Shown here: positions 9,546 through 23,300 of the stretch, piece after piece
Numbering within the stretch: position 1 is the stretch's first letter
How the letters are laid out: every line of letters starts with the position of its first letter
Translations under genes and position numbers: made by a program
NCBI GenBank assembly: GCA_949987565.1
Contig: OX465111.1
Span: forward strand, 12,200,716-12,264,715
Direction of reading: 5' to 3'
From: Luidia sarsii
Lineage: Eukaryota > Echinodermata > Asteroidea > Paxillosida > Luidiidae
DNA: 64,000 nt
The notes under the pieces: model-generated
Told to the model about the DNA's origin: nothing
Database searches by the model: none
What the model saw: only the letters and a program-made list of their open reading frames with translations

Positions 9546-10149
9546 TGGTGAGTCACACTGAGTCTGTCTGCATGCGTTCAGAGCACACAGAAATGCTGCC
9601 GAGATGCATGAAGTATTCACAGAGACTTCAAGTAATAAAGGGAACAAAACATATATCAATTTAAACCAAATAAGATATTAATTTCATCGGTATTACTTTT
9701 TCTTATTCAAACTTTGGAAATTTTGACGATTTTTAATTTTTTTGAGTTCTTGTTTTTAGTTTTATCTCATATAAAGCAATTAAACATTCACAAAAACGTT
9801 TCATGAGCATGTTTGACTTGATTTCAGTCAAAACAGTTTTGTAAAGACTTCGTAATTTGACAAATTCTCAATTGGGGTCTTTAATTAGTTGGTGCAAGGA
9901 TAAAGACGATCGAGCAGCCAACAACATCCTGGTAAGGGTAGTCAAAACAGGGCCACCACGTGAAGGTCCCAGGATACCAGCCCCACAGGCTTTGCGTGAT
10001 CGTAGGGTCCATTGCTTGACAAGGTTGCGCCTAACCATGTTTCTACTCTGTCACATCCTGTGAAATAAAATACAATAAAAATTAATGCAGTCGACCGATT
10101 CCTTTGCAGTAAGGCTTACTCAGGAGAAATATTTGTTTGGAATTTATTT

Positions 10150-10262
10150 AGGGAAAAATGTCAAAGAAAACTTGGACTGGACCGTGATTTCAATCGGACA
10201 CCTCTGGATTAAGGTACCAGTGCTCTTCCCAGCCTTTACATGGCGACCTTTCCAAAAAGTCA
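10150..10262 (-). mobile_element. Degraded tRNA-derived SINE fragment
   Basis: GGACTGGACCGTGATTTCAA, ACCTCTGGATTAAGGTACCA and GTGCTCTTCCCAGCC match the tRNA-like head at 4050-4121 in the same order, followed by a GGCGACCTTTCC remnant of the shared 5' block. Part of the head is lost. Confidence 0.55.
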
Positions 10263-10599
10263 ACTAGTTTACTTCTTTCTTTACCCTTGGAATGGATGCT
10301 GCTCTAGCAAAGAGCTGTTTGAAAGGAAATCAATCACCGATGGTTCATAACTTCAAGACGAGGACATCATTGGCACGCTTGTTGTCAGCTTCGTATGGAT
10401 TTCTTGTAAGGTCAGATCCCGCCCATGCTATACGGGAAGGGGGCGTCGTGTTCGACCAACTATCGCCATTGTCTTCCACACAGCCCACAACGCGTTAGCA
10501 GAAAAAGAAGCAACCCAGGTTAGCAGAGAAATTCGTCGGTATTTGCTAAAGACTAAAGATACTTAGGGCGAGACGTTGTTCTTATCAATAAATTATGTG

Positions 10600-10760
10600 A
10601 AGGGATATACAAAAATGTTGCAAACTGCTTACTGACTAAAATTATCAAAATACAAATCTTAAAATTGAGTGGGCCTGACGTTTCGATCCTAGCAGGACCA
10701 GGCGTTTCAATCCTAGGTCCTGCTAGGATCGAAACGTCAGGCCCACTCAATTTTAATATG
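10600..10760. mobile_element. Palindromic element of the GACGTTTCGATCCTAGCAGGACC family
   Basis: CAAAAATGTTGCAAACTGCTTACTGACTAA leads to GAGTGGGCCTGACGTTTCGATCCTAGCAGGACC, then the same sequence inverted (GGTCCTGCTAGGATCGAAACGTCAGGCCCACTC) up to 10750. The two arms pair over about 45 bases with a short odd segment between them. Relatives lie at 23210-23470, 31850-32040, 38743-38800 and 41816-41866. Confidence 0.75.
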
Positions 10761-13050
10761 TGAAGGGATTAACAATGTCCCAAGACGTCATAATTTCAGC
10801 CCAAGTGTACAACATAATAATAGGGGGAATACTTGTCTCCTAGATTCGAATTTTAATGAATTTTAGTGGTGTTATATCAAAATAGAGTTGGAGAAAGAAA
10901 GCCAGTTCTTGCAAGCACACAGCAGCAAATACGAATTTGCACTCAGGGTTACATGATAATCTTCATAATTATTATGTAGTGATTATTTGGCTAAGATGAA
11001 TCTCAGCACCTTAACGGAGGGGAGCTCTGACTGGTTTGAGCACAGGTTTTCAGAGCATATTTTTTGCTTTTCCGTCATTACTGAGTAGCAGAAAAAGGCC
11101 TTATTTTTGTTCTGATTTCATCTCTTTTTTCCCTTACACAATGCCCATACACTTACGGTACGGTGCACAGAAATTTGTTAGCGGCACTTCGGGCATCAAA
11201 AACATCAGAATTTAATCAAACTACAGCACATTTATTACACCTACTAAACAACCTTTAATTGGCAGCAAACGTCAGACATGCGCCCGCAACGATGGTGAAA
11301 ATAACCCTAAATCCACAAATAGACACCTATTGATATGTAGAAAATCGACACTGTGTGGCACAACCACTTGCAAACTAAATTAGACTTGAAATCTTGCCCA
11401 GTATCATGACTTTATGAGTGTCAGCCGGACGACGGTCCGCAGATTTTTTACATAATAATAATAATTTGGTTCCCACCTTTTTACGCTGAGTGCATTAAGG
11501 CAAAATCTGTTCCGGCATGTGGTTTTTGCCAGCAGAGCAAATTTTCTATATACATAACAAATAGGCGCTCTATTGTGGATTTACTGTTATTTTTTTCACC
11601 AACCGGCTTTCACGGCATAAGTATTAAACTAATATCTTGGCCCAGTATCTGTCTTGCTGGGAGGTTTCATTTACGTCTGACGTACGCACCCACAGCCCAA
11701 ATTGGTCAGCAATTATTACGAATGATGGATAAATCAACTCTCCCGCGAGACCCCTGAAAACGGAATGTTTTGTGGGCACAGGTAGGCCTTGTGAATAGTT
11801 TGTACTTGCGTTTCATTTTAGTCAATGAGTTTGTTCATTTGGTGTTAATCAGCATTTCATTTTCAGCAATGGCAACAAAATGCCGTGTTGAAACAACCTT
11901 GTTATAGCTCCATGGTTGTAGCACATACTGTACATGTAATCTGACAGTGACAGACCCTCACAGGCGTTGTTATCAATATCACCCGGATCTTATTCATCCC
12001 GACTGACTCAAGCGTAAATTCCCAAGGACACGTACCTTCAACCCGTATACCGAAGACAGGCACAGAATAGACGATGTATATGTAGGTCCAGATAACGTCG
12101 AGCTCTCGTCCTGAAATCACCGGGGAATTCGACTCCAAGCAGGGGAACTCAACCCGTACTTTTGACACTTCGATGTCAATCCATGACAGCAGACAAACAT
12201 GGCGGCCAAGCTGACTTGTTTTCCACGTGCGTTAGTGCAGCGGGTATTACGCACAGCGTTGCGTGTTCATGAACAGCGGTCAAAACATTCTACAGATGGC
12301 GCCCAGCCAATCATTGGCCGCCCCGCCGCTCATGAATATGTATGAGTATATCAGTGACTCGACATTCATTCATACCACGCGGGTATCGGAGAATCTAGTC
12401 TTTGGGCAAGTGTTTATGGAGGAAGTGCAAAGCTTCATACTTTCAATTCAACGGTTAATTTGAGACCAAAAGATCTCGATCGTTATAAAGTGAATTCAGA
12501 AAGTAAATTAACGGCTTGCTTTTTTTGGGGGGGGGGGGGTTACTTCGTAATTTTGCTGGACTATCTGTTTGTCCGTGGGTCGGTCGGTCGGTAAGGTAGG
12601 TTGTCTATCGGTCAGTTTTTCGGGCCGTCTGTCCGAAACATTTTGCTGGGACATTCAATTTCTAATAAAAAATCGTCAAATAGTCCTGAAGAAAAAGAAT
12701 CACCATTCTCTGCACTTTCTCCCTGCTGACGGTAAGACATGTTACAGTAAGACTCAATACACAATGCTTTCACATTTATTTCTGAGAATTACCTTTTAAT
12801 AGGGTTGATAATAATAAGAAATAATACTAATAATAGTAATATTGATCACCATCTCATAGATTTCTGCTTAAAATCTGTTCGTGCTTTTCGAGAGAAATGT
12901 ACCAATTTGTTGACATGCTAGTGGTAAAATATACCAACGGCAAATAGCAATATGGGGAAAGTTTGAGTTATGTTGCCTGACAATGCACATTGTTTTGATA
13001 ACGTTTGGATTTTCTTCTTTTTATTACTAAGAGTTAAGACTAAGGTGAAT
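10761..13050. other. Intergenic stretch, no gene recognised
   Basis: Mostly AT-rich. The part from about 11930 to 12340 is richer in CpG and contains ACATGGCGGCCAAG (12197) and an inverted CCAAT pair GCCAATCATTGGC (12307), so it could be a promoter, but no supported exon begins there. A G run (about 12529-12538) and GGTCGGTCGG repeats follow. Confidence 0.4.
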
Positions 13051-13190
13051 CAATATAGGAAGGTTTGCGGTGACACCGTGTATAAGGTCTCTTAAAGAAG
13101 AGGTGTGGTTCTGAAAAGAGCTTGAGTTGTAACTCTGAGTTACCACTCAAGCTCTTCAAAGTTTTAGCCATCAGTTTTAATTATTAGGTC
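13050..13190. mobile_element. Partial copy of the AGGAAGGTTTGCGGTGA foldback family
   Basis: AATATAGGAAGGTTTGCGGTGACACCGTGTATAAGGTCTCTTAAAGAAGAGGTGTGG matches the left arm at 14205. It is followed by an internal foldback (AAGAGCTTGAGT ... ACTCAAGCTCTT) instead of the far arm. Confidence 0.6.
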
Positions 13191-14204
13191 GCCCTTTGAT
13201 AAAGTCCTCAAAACCAAATCCCAAACCAACAGTAGGTAGACTCAAGATGTCCAAGCGTTATTTTCATCATTAAAAAAAAACCACCTTAGCACTATTGGAA
13301 ATCGAATTGGCCCAATGTTGAAAAGTAGAAAGTGTAGTGAACTATTGAATGGTGGGTGTTGATGACACAACAGACAACAATACACAGACGACTTGGATGG
13401 AATTTTGCCTCAATGTTTATTATTTGTCAAGAGATCAATCATCATACAATATATACAAGAATATTACATTTGTATACAAACAGTGGTCTACCCAAATAAG
13501 TTAAAGCAACTCCCTCCCCGAAGTAACAATAACAATAACCTAAAATTACGAAATAAACAATAAGAAAGAAATTACTGTACCAAACTAACGCGGCAGGATC
13601 ACGGTTGACAGGAGAACCAACGTTCACAAAGGGTTGCTGGTAATATGAGTAGACCTATCCAGATGCAGACAAACAAAAACTCCCCTGCGATACAACCTGG
13701 CATTTTGGTTCAGCAATAGCTATTCCCCCTCATTTTATTCTACCGTTTCCGTCCACGAGAAATAAACATACGTGTGAAACATAGGAATATTGCGCCAAAA
13801 AGGGGATTTTTTCGGGTTCTTAACCCTCTCAATATTTGTTTGGGGTTTTCATTCTTCAGAGCTTGGCCCTCATTCTGAAATACATTGCTGAATACATTGC
13901 AGGAGACGCCTTAAATGAAAAACATAGTTAAGAAGCCCCCTTCCATGGACTTTCGAATTAAAAAAAACCCAACAATTATAACAAATGGAAATAAGATTAT
14001 ACACACCGTATGGTTATTCGAGATCCTCTATTAAATGCATATTCATCGATGCAACCAAAAAGTTTACCCCAAACAAAATCATGTCACTTTGGTTTTTTTT
14101 CAGAAGGTGCAATTGTTTGTTCTGTTTGTTTCTACTGGCGGTAATGAGCTCGGCTAGGAAGGGCTTCCATCACGCAACGCTCGTGGAAGAGAGCGAAGAG
14201 AAAA

Positions 14205-14373
14205 AATAGGAAGGTTTGCGGTGATACCATGTATAAGGTCTCTTAAAGAAGAGGTGTGGCTCTGAAAAGAACCTGAGTGGTAACTCGACGTTTCGCCCAG
14301 TATGCTCTGGCCGTCATCAGGAGAGAGACCTTATACATGGTGTCACCGTAAACCTTCCTATTTTGATTAACCC
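14205..14373. mobile_element. Foldback element, AATAGGAAGGTTTRCGGTGA ends
   Basis: The left arm (14205-14243) and right arm (about 14330-14373) are inverted copies: AATAGGAAGGTTTGCGGTGATACCATGTATAAGGTCTCT against its complement with two or three changes. The middle carries AACTCGACGTTTCGCCCAGTATGCTCTGG and CCGTCATCAGGAGAG, which recurs in reverse near 31620. Other copies are at 13050 and 31616. Confidence 0.7.
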
Positions 14374-14399
14374 ACCATGCAAAGCCTTAAGTCTTATTG

Positions 14400-14545
14400 A
14401 GAGCGAAGAGGTTGGCCCGCCTTGCGGGGTACCGACCATGACGTCACGCGTGCTTTCTGATGGCGGGTACCAAGGAACGGATGGTGTCGTGCGGGAGCGC
14501 GGCTACTCGGGAGCAGCGAGATCATTTGAGACGCTTTAGTCGTTA
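14400..14545. promoter_or_regulatory. CpG-rich patch with a CRE-like TGACGTCA
   Basis: About 145 bases with many CG dinucleotides in AT-rich surroundings, holding CATGACGTCACGCG (about 14438), a CREB/ATF-type palindrome, and two GCGGGTACC/GGGGTACC words. No exon can be tied to it. It may be an unassigned promoter, an old repeat or nothing. Confidence 0.25.
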
Positions 14546-16382
14546 AGGAATCTTGGTGCATAAATCACGCATAACGCAGTCCTCCAGAACAATTGATGAC
14601 GAAAACCATGTCGTCGTTTGAAATGAAAGTCCATAAATTATTGGCATCAGTAAGATAACAACAAAAAACACACCTAAATCTTTAAATGAAAAACGTACGA
14701 AACAATACCAAAAACGTGTTCTTTAATTTTGATTGAAACCCGCTGCATTTTCTTTGCTCGTTTGGCCCACCATTTTTTCTTCTTCTTTCTCTCTCAAACA
14801 AAAAGAATTACAATGAATTACGTTCAAGTTTTCATTCCTTCGAGAATCTTTTTGTTCTGGAGACACCGCCGAGACGCCACGAAATGACCACGCGTAAAGA
14901 TTGCATAAACTGGCACATACATGTACATGTATATTCAAATTACTCATGGAAGTACGGTACAGACTTGTCGGAAATTCCCTCGCGGCCAACGATTCGGTCC
15001 TTCATTGCACACATCATATAAAATTTAGATACCCTTTCCCCGTGCACACCTTGTCCAGGAAACCCGTGTGACACTCACAAATCGGACACACGTTTCTGGA
15101 AGGGCTTCTGTCGTCTACAGCAAACGACCAGCTGTCGTAATTTCAAGGACTGGAAAAAGAGCAATGCGTTTCCTACTCTCAATTTGCCTTTGTCCTTTTA
15201 TTTCCCTGTGGTGAAACTTAAACCAGAAAACAAAAAGGATTTTATGGAAACTTCTCCTTTCTTTCATATGGTTACCAATAAACTTAATGAAAAATGTTCT
15301 TTCATTTTTTATTTTTTTTTTTGAGGTGGGAAACCAAAATCAATTAAGTAATTCAGATGCAAAAAAATGCAGACAATCTGCTCCTTATACACAGGGGGTA
15401 TTAGAGACACATGTGACTCTGAAGATGGGAAAGGGGTAATGATCTATCATTCAGTTTGCCAGACTTTTTTCACCACTTTTAAAATATCCAAAGAGGCTGG
15501 ATGCCTGCAGGTGCTGTTGCAGCAGCACAAGTGTACACACTGTTTTGCCTGCGTTGGATAAGTTCAGCCATGACACTTGAATGGAAAGCGAAAATCAAAG
15601 GCAGAAAGCTGATTGATTGCACTCGACCTCTTTAGAATGAGAGCTGTTGCCAGTGATAAACAGAGATCTGTTTGTCTCTATCATTTGAAAGTGTCAATGT
15701 TCAATGCCTCTGCGAATGAATATCAGTGTCTTCATGTGTGTGTGTCCATTAAAACGAAACCTCGTTCTCCGAGTCTCATGAACATGTCCCACCGAGTCTC
15801 ATGAACATGTCCCACGAGCAAAGTCACTCTCTCGGTCTCCCCCTCTCTCCCTCTTCCCGTCAAAATGGTTAAATAAATACAAAATATGAATACATCAAAA
15901 ATTATTTGGTCACAAAAATACTCTTGGTGAACGTCGTTAAGAGGGACAAGTTCGGTGTCACTTCCGTGGCACTACGGGAGGATTTGAGGAAAAGGTTTCA
16001 CGGGGTAAAATAGCGAGGGATAGCCTGATCAAAAGCCCGTTTGGGAAGCCTGTGCCCACATCCAGCATCCAATGTTTCCAGATGAGGCCGGATTCTTGTC
16101 AAACGTGAGCTGCACAAGCAACTGGATTAACACAAGTGGCTATGGAGTGCAGTGTGGCTATGGAGGCCCGTGAGCATAACAAGTAGAGTTGACTGGTGCA
16201 TCCCACAGTGGCTTGCACCGGACGCCTGGCGCTGAGTCTAGTCTTTGCCAGAAGGCAACCCGACCGACAACAATGCTGTTGCCCTTCGTTGGACACGGCA
16301 CGACTTCAGACAACAGCGACGCAGGCAAGGGGCAAGTGACCACTGCTCACGCCGGCCTTAGGGCCAGATCAGAATAGCTACG

Positions 16383-16612
16383 GCCAAGCACGGTGGCTAT
16401 TGCCAAGGGCTGTGGCTATTGCCAAGGGCTGTGGCTAATGCCAAGGCCTGTGGATTTTACCAAGGGCTGTGGCTACTGCCAAGCATGGTGGTTATTGCCA
16501 AGGGCTGCGGCTATTGCCAAGGGCTGCGGCTATTGCCAAGGGCTGTGGCTATTGCCAAGGGCTGTGGGTAATGCTAAGGTCTGTTGCTATAGTCAAGGGC
16601 TGTGGCTATTGC
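16383..16612. repeat. 18-bp AGGGCTGTGGCTATTGCCA minisatellite
   Basis: About 12 units with changes such as GGCTAATG, GGTTATTG and AGCATGGTGG. The plus-strand frame repeating GCGYCQGLWLLPRA is a repeat product. It lies less than 1 kb downstream of the COP1 stop codon. Confidence 0.9.
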
Positions 16613-17290
16613 CAACGACAATGTGTTGGCTCACAGTGTAATCAACAAAGGCGCTGACCCACGGCACTAGCCAATCATTCTTTGGATTTGTTCACAGACT
16701 TCGGTTGAGCCTATAATGACAACCAACTGAATGCAATTTGAAGCAAGGAAAGCACTGTCCAATCGACTGCAATTACCCGACTGAGAACTGAGATGAAAGT
16801 TCATTGCAAAAATTCAACATGGTAAACATACAAGGGTTGGTGGTTGTATCATTGGTGTACGGTTGATGTGCACCACGTTTTTTCCCGTTATTTCCGAAGC
16901 CTCCTGAAAATCCCGGCCACACGAGACCTTCTCTCATTTCTTCTTTCAGCAATGTGCCCTACTGTCCAGAAAATAAACTACTGGCCCTGCTAGACCAGTA
17001 TCTGCCCAATCGGCTGCTCAGGGCCAAGGAAGCTCCAGCCTTGATAACAAGCCCTTTGAGTAAAGGGCCCTGCTGGGACGGATATGCCCCTGAGGCCCTC
17101 TGAATCTTACGAGACCAGAAAACAGGGGCCACAAGACATCGGGATCGTCGCTTGGAAGAAGTGGAAGGAGGGGGGGGGGGGGCTATCTGGGTGATTTCAA
17201 AGAACTTGAGGATATGGATCCAGGGAGTGGTGAAGGCGGAGAAGGGAGGGGGTACGGTAGTTTGTTATCCAGCGATGTGGCCGAGCCCTT

Positions 17291-17353
17291 TCAGACCAGC
17301 TCCAGCACTTTGATGGTTCCTTGGCTGTTGGCCGCTACCAGAACGTTGGACCC
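17291..17353 (-). CDS. COP1: COP1 exon 18 (C-terminus)
   Basis: Reads [20 protein letters not shown] then TGA (17293-17291). The acceptor is TTCCCATGCAG. The loop between WR and SNVL is shorter than in human COP1 by about five residues. Confidence 0.95.
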   Translation of the reverse strand, partial: GSNVLVAANSQGTIKVLELV

Positions 17354-20300
17354 CTGCATGGGAAGACAAGGATGAACACCATCAATCCGATCAGGCCTAA
17401 AAAGTGACGACAATCTCTGGACCAATCAGAATTTGAAAGAAAAAAAACCTAGTCAACGAGTCACTAGTCAAGACGGCAGTTTTACTGAAAATTTCTCAAA
17501 TCTGCCTTTGTGAAAGGTCCTGCTAGAATCGAAACATAAGGCCTTCCTAATTGTGTACCCTTCCTGTAAAATTGGGGGAGAAAAAAAACATACGTCTCCT
17601 AAGGAGCTCTGAAGTTTTCATCTTGTGCCAACCCTGAATCTGATATGTCATTATTTAACGAGGGCAGCCAAAGTCCTCAAGCAGAGCAGCTTGTGTTACG
17701 GTGGCATAGTGATAGATTGCGACACACCCGCGCCTTATACAAATCTGAAGCCACCGCATGACCGTGACAAGCTGGGCGGACTATGCAGAAGCCTAAGGGC
17801 TCAAAACCCGCCAGAGCTGCCCGTGGAATTTTTTTTCCAGGCACCGAGTCCACAGTGCCAGTTGCACATAGAGTGGGCAAATTCTTCGCTGAGTCACGAT
17901 AGATAATCAAATGCTCTTGGGCGAGTTTTTTTGTACACTGGTGTGTATGCTGGACAGAGATCACACTGGACAGTATGGCTTTTTCCGCATCCAAAGCCGT
18001 GTCCACACTAGGTTTTTGGGGTTTTTTTTGGGGGAAAGGTTTTACTGCGATGATGGTAAAATGAAAAACGGTCAAATGTAACCATGGATGCAGGGCCAGA
18101 TGTACGCTTTCCCGTGTGCCGCTAATACTGACTCGCTGCACTTTCCGAATTGGACTCGAAAAAAAGTGACCAGGTAACTTTTCCTGGCCAGCAGTTGGCC
18201 GGTAGAAGTGACTGCTGGACTCGGGGAGTAACTGAGAGGAAAACGTCCCAGGCTGTTCCCATCATCTCGGTAAGTTTAACCGGAAAAAAGTTCAGTGCGA
18301 ACAGGACTCATAACAGAAAGACAAACAAGGAGTCAGAGTGTGTACTCACAGTCCTCCAGGCCACAGCACTGACAAACTCATTGGCATCCTCTTCCTTCTT
18401 CTCCTTGTCCTGTGAGAGACAACCGACGACAATCAGATGGATTGGACACATGGTTATGCATACCGGTACATTTATTCATTAAATTTATTAAATGAAATTT
18501 CTGTTGCCTTTCCATGGCACTTCCACTATGACAACACAGCGGTACGAGGGGATTGAGAAATTGCTTCCAATTCAATGGTGAATGCCAAAAGCATGGGGCC
18601 TCCCTTTGAGCTGGAACCAAGGCCTCAGTCCCAGCCTCAGCCCAAACTTCAGCCAAGGACTCAGCCTGAGCCAATGACCTATGGCCTCAGCCTAAGCCTG
18701 CGCCAAGGAACCAGCCTCAACAAAATGCAAGGGCCTAGCCTTAAAAGTTGACCTGAAGCAAGGCTCTAGCCAGTGCCAAAGACCTAGCCTTAGCTCCAAC
18801 TAGGCATTCCTGAAAGGCACTTTCCTGATATCCATTCACCTCATTGAATGTCGGTTGAGATTTGGTCGACACGGGGGCAATAGCACATACAGTTGCAGAA
18901 ATCTATTGAACTTTGATAGATGACGTAAGCTATCTGGGTGCCAAAGTTGGGATACCGTTGCTGAGATCTACAGAACTCTGATAGATAACAGATAAGCTAC
19001 ATGTATCTGGGTGCAATTATTATGAACACCATTGCTGAGATCTATAGAACTCTGATAATGTCAGCTATCTGGTGCAAAAGTTGGGGGTACTAGCACGTAC
19101 CGCTGCTGAGATATTTAGAACTTTGATAGATAACGTAAGCTATCTGCGTGCCAAAGTTGGGATACCGCTGGCGAGATCTATTCCCCTGTCATAGAATCTC
19201 TTGCGATTACCCTTCCTTTTTAAGAGGCTCTATGACATTGGTCCCTAGATGAACCTTGGAGTGTTGAGGGTCCCCTACTCACCAGAACACTCCTGACCGT
19301 GTCAAACTTGAAGGTGACCAGCTGCTTGGACAGGCCCTTATAGTACAGGTACAGGGAGTTGTTTTCGCTGCCGCAGGCGATGTAGTCGTCGTTGGCCGTC
19401 AGCCCCACAAAGTTCTTGTCGTTGGTGTGGCCGCGGAACGTCCGCAGACTGTGGGGCTTGTCCACAGACCAGAGCTTCAGCTGGCTGTCAGTGGACCTGC
19501 AGGCAACAGGGCCAAATGGGAGGGGTCAGAGTCCATTTGTTAATAGAGGTTTTGCATGCGAACAGATATATGCGTAGGCATATGTTAAGCTATCCATACA
19601 AGTAAGTGGTCATTCCACCGTTTCAAAAACCTGGCGTATTGGTATAGCTGTTCGCAATCACATAGCTGTGTAAAATAAGTCTACACTGAAGTCTATTTCC
19701 GACACCATGCACCCACGTTTTTTCACCCTACACTGACACCTATTTGTTCTTATTTCAAAGTCTTTGAATTCCCCCCAAAAGTTCCGAACATGTTAGGTGA
19801 TTTTTCACTTCCTGACAACAGCATACATATAGCAAACAAAGTATGAGACGATTTACCAGAAATTCAAATTTGTGTACGCGTTTCTGCCGTTTCTGCGAAA
19901 TATCTGTTTCATCTGCACGTTTAGCGGATAGCAAGTAGCGCATGACATCATAATTGATGATGCATCCGTTGAACTAACCGTATCCATTCGCTTGCAAAAC
20001 CTCTCGAAAGCCATCTTGGCTTCACAGGATATTGCATATATTTTTGTTAATCATTCAATGACCTATTTAAGGTCCTGCAAAATTGGGAAGGTCGAGTCAT
20101 CTGCATTCTTTGAAAGCTAACAATCGGGGCTGACTCACGCCGACACAATCTCCTCGGAGTTGACAAACTTGGTGTAGGAGACAGCCTTCTTGTGGCCCTT
20201 GAAGACGTTGAGGGGCTGCTTGGGGTAGCGCAGGTCGTAGTAGTGGACGCAGTGGTCTGCTGAGCCAAACGCCAGCGAGTACATCTTGGAAGGGTTGAAC

Positions 20301-23300
20301 TTGACGCAGCAAACGTTGGCCTTGGCCTCCAGGCAGGCCACCGAGCGCTCCTGGTTGGTCGACCAGAGCTTGACTGAGGGGGAGGGACGAGAAACAGATG
20401 GCCGCGAGGAGGAAGCAAAACAAAAGAGAGGATTTATTCACCAAGAGGCAACAGAATGTGCTGCGGGTAATGAGTTACCCACATTCTAGGGGGAAGCATT
20501 TGCAGCAGACTTGTATGACCTGTGACTCAGACTCCTGACTCAAACTATTGACACATACTCATGACCCACACTCGTGACATGGACTCGTTATTCGAAATCG
20601 TGACAAAGACTCGTGACTCGGACTCGGGCCTCATTTTCCCTGACTCAAGACTCGAATCATTTAGCATTCTATCGGCACACGCACACTTATTACCTTTGGC
20701 ATCATCTGATCCGGAGGCTATGAGTTTCGGATCAACGCGGTTGAAATCCACACTCCAACACCTCTTCTCGTGCTCCTGGGGAAAGGCCGGTCGCATAGAG
20801 GCGTTTCAGACAAAGAGAAACAAAGCAACACACATCATCTGAATGCCTTGGATGGGAAATGTGTACATGGTTGGGATGCAAAGGCAAAACAAATGCTGTA
20901 GTTAGTGCAGTAATCTGCTCAGTGGACAAGAATTTATCGTACCAGAATGAAAGAGAGAGTGCAGTGACAGTAGGTAAATACACAAGTAGTGACTCAAGAC
21001 AAATGACTGTTGAAATGAAATTGACATACCAATATGTCACTTTAATTTTTGAAAAGTTAAAAGGTCTTGCGTTTTGATCCTGAATATTTTTTCTTCAATG
21101 GTATTACTTACTGATTCAAAGCCATTATTTCATGTATTATAGAGACCCCCAAACCAAAATTGACTGGGCCATAGAAGAAATTATATTTAACCACTTCGCG
21201 CCGGGTGATTTTTCATCGGTGGATGACCGCCATATGTTTTTTTTTTAACAATGCATCGTTTTCAATTCTCGCTAAAACAATCGGAACAATTTATTTCTGT
21301 GAAATAAATCGATAAGGGTACACTATGGGTACAAGAGAGTAAAACCTGGCACAATTCGGATGTCGTTGTGGCTTTTGTCAAGAGATTATCCGTTCAAAAA
21401 GGGCCCCTTGTGCGTCGTCAATGGAGCGTAACAGACTTGTGTATGTGTGCGTGTACGGTGCTGTCAATCCCTGACCGCAGACTCCAGCCTCCATTCCAGG
21501 CAGTCAAATCTTCCGAGTTGGTCGGCCACAACCGAGCGTACATATTGCGGTGAGGAATGTGGGGGAAATTCCAATGCCTGACCGACGACCGTTGGGCTGT
21601 GTGGCATGCAAACTTAATGTCCCCCGCGTGCTTTCAGCAGCAGTGCGGTATCCCTCGATCTTTCACAGTAAAAGTCCCACAATTGCACAATTACTGCTGC
21701 TAATCTTGTAATTCATGTGGCAACTTGAGTCAAAAAGGGTCTTTGTACTGATTCGTATTGCTTTGAAAAGAGTCTTTGTGTAGAATGTGGAAAATAGTGG
21801 TGCCCGGATTTGGAGGGCCCCGTCCCACAGTCATTCCAACGGAGCTCCGGATTCAGAGGTCCCAGCGCAAAGTGGTTAATATCGAATGGACTTACTTGGA
21901 ACAACCGGACCTTGGATGTGGAGAATGCATCCCATAATGTGACGGTTCCTTCGTAGTCACTGCTTGCCAGGATACCTTTGTGGTAGGCACTCCAGCACAC
22001 ACAGCTGGAATTGGGGGAGGGGGAAAGACCAAGAGGGACCACTGAGAATTTCTGAACGCAATTCATTGGCCACGGCTAGAAATAACACACACCTCTATGG
22101 GAAATCACCCGCAGTCGCTAGCCAGTGACTTCCATAGACTTGTATATGAACTAGATCTGTAGGCTGAACTCATTGGCTATGGCTTCACTTTACACACAAG
22201 TCTATGGCCATCTATGAATTAAAGGCCTAGGCTTGGGATTAGAGGCTTTAGTCATATTTTTCTTGCCCGTAATAATGTCACAGGCGTCTAGAAACAAGCA
22301 TTTGGCCCCCGGTTTCTTGGTGAATACTCTGTACTTATCAAGCCAACAAATTCGGCAACAAATCACAACCTGGATTTTCAGGTTTTGTCAGACGGAGACG
22401 AAGCCTGAGCCCTAAACATTGGGCTACCAGCTTTTCTCAGAGCCACACTCCATCTCAAAAAAGATGTAAAATGCAAAAATGTTGCAAACTGCTCACTGAC
22501 TAATCTTTGCGTGAGGCCCTGCTGGGATCAACATGTCAGGCCTCCCAAATTTGTTATATTCAACATAGATGTGTTACACAGTGTCACTGTAAACTTTGCA
22601 CTTGGTACTTCCACCATGCTAGCCTTCAAATCTTTATTAAACATTTTATTAAACAGGGACAGCTGGCCCCGTCAAAGGCCCTAAACTTCCCTGCCCCACG
22701 ACCATTTCAACTGTCGATTTGGCCCACTTGGACCACCGCTAAAAGGACCTGGAGTGGATTTCACAAAGCCTTACGATGAATCGTAACTCAACTTACGGTG
22801 GATAACCCATCGTAAGTTGTGGTAGGCCGTATGGTTTCTGTTCATCCTCTTGCGATTGATCGTAAGTTACTATGGGTTTGGTGAAATCGACTGCTGGTCT
22901 GGATCTGCGAGCGCTACCTGATCTTGGAGTTGCAGACCATCTCGTAGGCAGGGTAGTGGATGTCCACAGCGTCCATGACCACGGCACTGTACTCAAACAC
23001 CTTGATCTTCTTGGTTACGCCGGCTATTGCAAAGAAGTCATTGTCTTTGTCAAACTCGATGCTGCAGAGGAAGAGAGAATGAGCGGGGAAATCAAAAAGA
23101 GAGTAAAAAAGTTCATTAAATGAAGATCACCACACAGGATTTGACTGAAAGTAAAAAAGGCACAAATTTCAAAAATTAGGAGGGCCTGGCGTTTCAATCC
23201 TAGCAAGACCTTTCAGAATGAAATGCAGAATGAAAGGCAGAATGAAAGGCAGAAATATTGCAAACTGCATACAGACTTCAACAGCCAGAATCTTTAAAAT

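Noticed and set aside
8890..9659. Minus-strand frames of about 200 codons rich in Ser, His and Gln
   Set aside because: They follow the 25-bp minisatellite and have no conserved feature.
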